Below are positions 17,011 to 19,258 of a stretch of DNA of 19,258 nt, in pieces (the stretch's first letter is position 1; every line of letters starts with the position of its first letter). The notes beneath the pieces are model-generated. The model was not told the DNA's origin. It did not search any database and was given only the letters and a program-made list of their open reading frames with translations. Source of the stretch: Endomicrobiia bacterium (GTDB lineage: Bacteria > Elusimicrobiota > Endomicrobiia > Endomicrobiales > Endomicrobiaceae); assembly GCA_025998475.1 (NCBI GenBank), contig BNVZ01000006.1, positions 1-19,258 on the forward strand, given 5' to 3'. The translations under genes and the position numbers were made by a program.

Positions 17011-17562
17011 TCAAATTTTTGCTGAAGTTATAGTTTTTTGCGCCTGATATTTTCCTTTTCTATCTGCATAAGAAACTTCGCAAACGTCGCTTGCACCTAA
17101 AAATAAAACCTGAGCTATGCCTTCGTTTGCATAAACCTTTACAGGTAGAGATGTTGTATTTGCTATTGAAAGCGTTACAAAGCCCTCCCATTCTGGTTCG
17201 AAAGGAGTAACATTTACAAAAATACCGCATCTTGCGTATGTAGATTTACCAAATGCAATAGTTATAATATCTCTTGGTATTTTAAAGTACTCTATTGTTT
17301 TCCCTAAAATTATGGAATTTGGAGCGATTTCTATGTAGTGTTTAACGGTTACAGATTCAAATAATTCTTCCTGCGATTGTTTAGGATCAAGAGCACCAGT
17401 GTTCTTTTTCATAACCATAAATTCATTCGAAAGACGCATGTCGTACCCGTAAGAAGACGTTCCGTAAGAAATTCTCCCTTCTCTTACCTGACCTGCTTCA
17501 AACGGCTCTATCATCTTATGCTCAAGCGACATTTTTTTTATCCATTTGTCATTTTTTACCAT
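17011..17562 (-). CDS. dcd: dCTP deaminase, catalytic Glu replaced
   Basis: Dcd deaminates dCTP to dUTP, feeding thymidylate synthesis in the cytoplasm. The 183-residue protein matches the family along its length: [54 protein letters not shown] with the catalytic Ser and Arg of GKSTYAR (residues 105-111), [22 protein letters not shown] and [12 protein letters not shown]. Where relatives have VTLEFSNTT or ITIEISNTT, this protein has VTLSIANTT: the Glu equivalent to E. coli E138, the general base, is Ser132 (TCA). The C-terminal YQxQxGxTLPK motif is also altered to [11 protein letters not shown]. Activity is doubtful. The ATG at 17562 follows an AGAGG, and the gene converges on groEL. Confidence 0.9.
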   Translation of the reverse strand: MVKNDKWIKKMSLEHKMIEPFEAGQVREGRISYGTSSYGYDMRLSNEFMVMKKNTGALDPKQSQEELFESVTVKHYIEIAPNSIILGKTIEYFKIPRDIITIAFGKSTYARCGIFVNVTPFEPEWEGFVTLSIANTTSLPVKVYANEGIAQVLFLGASDVCEVSYADRKGKYQAQKTITSAKI

Positions 17563-17578
17563 TGATTATTACCTCTTA

Positions 17579-17604
17579 TTAGACCTTTTTTCAAACCTAG
17601 GAGT
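17579..17604 (+). mobile_element. Solo IS-end motif upstream of dcd
   Basis: TTAGACCTTTTTTCAAACCT and the following GGAGTTTTAAAATTG match the inverted right end of the element at 6193-6388 and the end family elsewhere. No partner end or transposase is adjacent. It abuts the ribosome binding site of dcd and may contribute to its leader. Confidence 0.5.
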
Positions 17605-17698
17605 TTTAAAATTGTTGCAGAATCTCACCACAACAATCTCACAAAACATGGTTTTGCGTGAATTCTCTTGTGTGAAACTTGCTTGCTGCAGCGCTCAT

Positions 17699-17706
17699 GG
17701 GGGGGG
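17699..17706. repeat. Homopolymer tract of 8 G
   Basis: Eight Gs flanked by CAT and CATG lie about 30 bases beyond the stop of the TpsB gene (as Cs on its strand). It is in non-coding DNA. Confidence 0.95.
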
Positions 17707-17737
17707 CATGTCTTAATTCTCTTTTTTTTGTCACTTT

Positions 17738-19258
17738 CTACCAGCTTATTCCTATTTCCCAATAAATTGCTTGCTTTTCTTTTTCTTTCAAAGGATCGTG
17801 TAAACTCTTCGAATACGTCAACGTTGAATTTACATATTTCCCGCTGTAACTTAATGATACTCCCGTTCCCATCATATATCTATCGTTGAAGCAATCCTTA
17901 TCAATCTGTTTATACTTCTTAACATAGCCTATATCGTAAAATATTCCTAACTTGGTCTTTGAAAGTATTGTTTTTGGTGATTCTTCAAATAAATAGCTCC
18001 TTTTTTGCTCCATTACTTTTGTTTTCCATAACTTTTCAGGGACAAGCTCTAACATCCTTACTCCTACATCGTTTTTGATATATACTCCGTTATCTCCGCT
18101 TATTTGGCTCTCCATAAACCCTCTTACTGTGCCTTGTCCTCCTATATTTATTTGATTGCTTCCATACAAATTATCAAAACTATACTGCGAATTAACTGCC
18201 ACTGTATATTGCAATGGAAGCCTTTTGCGCTTAAGCTCTTTGTCCCTGGTAAGTAACGGTATATTTACCTTCGTATTAAAACATAAATATAGGTTTATTA
18301 AATCGTACTCAAACTTTTCATCCCTGTCTTTCTTGCTTTCTTCTTTGTGGCTATCTTTGTCATTTTTTGCTCCAAACCAATTTAACCCTCGTTGATATGT
18401 AGGCTTTATTGTAAGTGCGCCGTTCTTTGTATATATTGTATTGTTTATATATATTGACCCGTTGCTTGTTCTGCCTTCTTCTCCTCCATTATTTTTTTCT
18501 TCTCCTCTATAACTTTCTTTATCCTTAATCTTTAACCTAGTTCCTGCATTTAATTTGTATTTATCTCCCTTGTATAACACCCTGTCAATACCATAGCTTT
18601 TGCTTTCTGTCTTTCCTGTTGCAAAATGCTCTTCTTCTACTTTTCTTTTATTCACTTTATCTATGATATGACGCTCTTTACTATAGCTCATCGATGTGTC
18701 AAACGTCCAATACCCAAACGGAATCGAAATCCCTCCAGACAAACTCTTATTAAATCTCTTCTTCCCATCATCATTTTTAAATAAATCTAACATTCCATAC
18801 CTGTGACAGTTCTCATAAGAAATTCCAGAATCTTTTTTTGCTTTGTTAAATAGACTTTCGGCAGTTTCTGTGTAATTTATATATATATTGTCGTTAACCG
18901 AAAGTAAATTATCCTTGCTTATTTTTAAACCAACAACCTCTTCCCCTGTCGACTTTGACCCGCTGTTACTACAACTTAAATCTAAAAACGTTGTCCTTGA
19001 ACCTGTACCAACCCCTGCGTTGCCGGCATTTTGATTGTTAATTACTGTTATGTCTGTATAGAAACCCTTTAGACTTTCGTCCTTTGGCTTGTCTTCTTTA
19101 ATTTTAATGTTGTTTGATCGCAGCCTGTTCATTTGGCTTACTCCCTGATCAATCGCCTTCTTGTTAAACACTTTTTGCTTCATAAACGGAAACGCAAAGA
19201 AAACCTGCATCCGTTTCCTAAAATCACTAACCATTGAAACGAATTTGTTCTTTGTTGC
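17738..19258 (-). CDS. TpsB/FhaC-type outer-membrane transporter (N-terminus outside window)
   Basis: This is the outer-membrane pore of a two-partner secretion system (ShlB/FhaC/HecB family, Omp85 superfamily), which exports a large TpsA protein from periplasm to surface. The frame is open to the right edge, so the signal peptide and first POTRA domain lie outside; 506 codons are visible. The start resembles the end of a POTRA domain (FNKKAIDQGVSQMNRLRSNN). A 16-strand barrel would cover the rest, with the conserved lid-loop motif in GGQGTVRGFMESQISGDNGV (VRGF). Later strands include GIFYDIGYV, GTGVSLSYSGK and a final aromatic strand YWEIGISW. The extracellular loops are Lys/Glu-rich and long. 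No TpsA gene is present in the window. It looks intact. Confidence 0.88.
   Translation of the reverse strand, partial: ATKNKFVSMVSDFRKRMQVFFAFPFMKQKVFNKKAIDQGVSQMNRLRSNNIKIKEDKPKDESLKGFYTDITVINNQNAGNAGVGTGSRTTFLDLSCSNSGSKSTGEEVVGLKISKDNLLSVNDNIYINYTETAESLFNKAKKDSGISYENCHRYGMLDLFKNDDGKKRFNKSLSGGISIPFGYWTFDTSMSYSKERHIIDKVNKRKVEEEHFATGKTESKSYGIDRVLYKGDKYKLNAGTRLKIKDKESYRGEEKNNGGEEGRTSNGSIYINNTIYTKNGALTIKPTYQRGLNWFGAKNDKDSHKEESKKDRDEKFEYDLINLYLCFNTKVNIPLLTRDKELKRKRLPLQYTVAVNSQYSFDNLYGSNQINIGGQGTVRGFMESQISGDNGVYIKNDVGVRMLELVPEKLWKTKVMEQKRSYLFEESPKTILSKTKLGIFYDIGYVKKYKQIDKDCFNDRYMMGTGVSLSYSGKYVNSTLTYSKSLHDPLKEKEKQAIYWEIGISW

Overview
This AT-rich window (roughly one third G+C by eye) comes from a Gram-negative bacterium. 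It carries an LPS-heptose nucleotidyltransferase, a TpsB/FhaC-type outer-membrane transporter, a lipoprotein with Sel1 repeats and a GroES/GroEL operon. Intact housekeeping genes sit among genes broken by single-base indels in homopolymers, nonsense changes and decayed insertion sequences. That mixture, with the gene content, suggests a host-restricted symbiont undergoing genome decay; an Endomicrobium-like member of Elusimicrobiota (termite-gut protist symbionts) is my best guess. The lineage is inference, since no ribosomal RNA is present.

Layout, left to right. 1-3050: a family 2 glycosyltransferase and a YgiQ-type radical SAM protein. 3050-4250: a decayed membrane-protein tail, a frameshifted YbgC-like thioesterase pseudogene, and tadA starting inside the old thioesterase end. 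4369-4769: a complete one-piece tmRNA gene (ssrA) with two clear pseudoknot pairings upstream and downstream of the tag, a third near the 3' part, and an unusually long predicted tag. 4930-6190: an 11-G tract, a TPR-like membrane protein cut short by an in-frame stop, and a small exported beta-barrel-like protein. 6193-6388: a MITE-like element. 6410-7430: rfaE2 overlapping a stand-alone ThiD2-like gene. 7470-8460: a heavily decayed IS5-family transposase. 8662-8735: tRNA-Arg(ACG). 9322-10905 (minus): a Sel1-repeat lipoprotein. 10906-12040: non-coding DNA with mobile-element remnants. 12047-12138: tRNA-Ser(GCT). 12505-14316: a YbaL/Kef-type antiporter. 14504-14681: an inverted copy of sequence at 11471-11658. 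14694-16805: the groES-groEL operon with promoter, a CIRCE-like operator and a strong terminator. 17011-17562 (minus): dcd, lacking the expected catalytic glutamate. 17738 to the right edge (minus): a TpsB-type transporter whose N-terminus lies outside the window.

Two themes run through the window. First, related terminal motifs of the form GACCTCTT..CAAA.. recur at eight or more places and appear to be ends of one IS5-like family and its derivatives. Second, direct tandem duplications are frequent: 24 bp in ybaL, 72 bp in the exported protein, 56 and 68 bp in the IS, and 216 bp in the Sel1 gene. I found no CRISPR array, toxin-antitoxin pair, prophage or obvious new defence system. The most unusual observations are the long tmRNA tag, the catalytic-site change in dcd and the inverted duplication flanking tRNA-Ser and ybaL.
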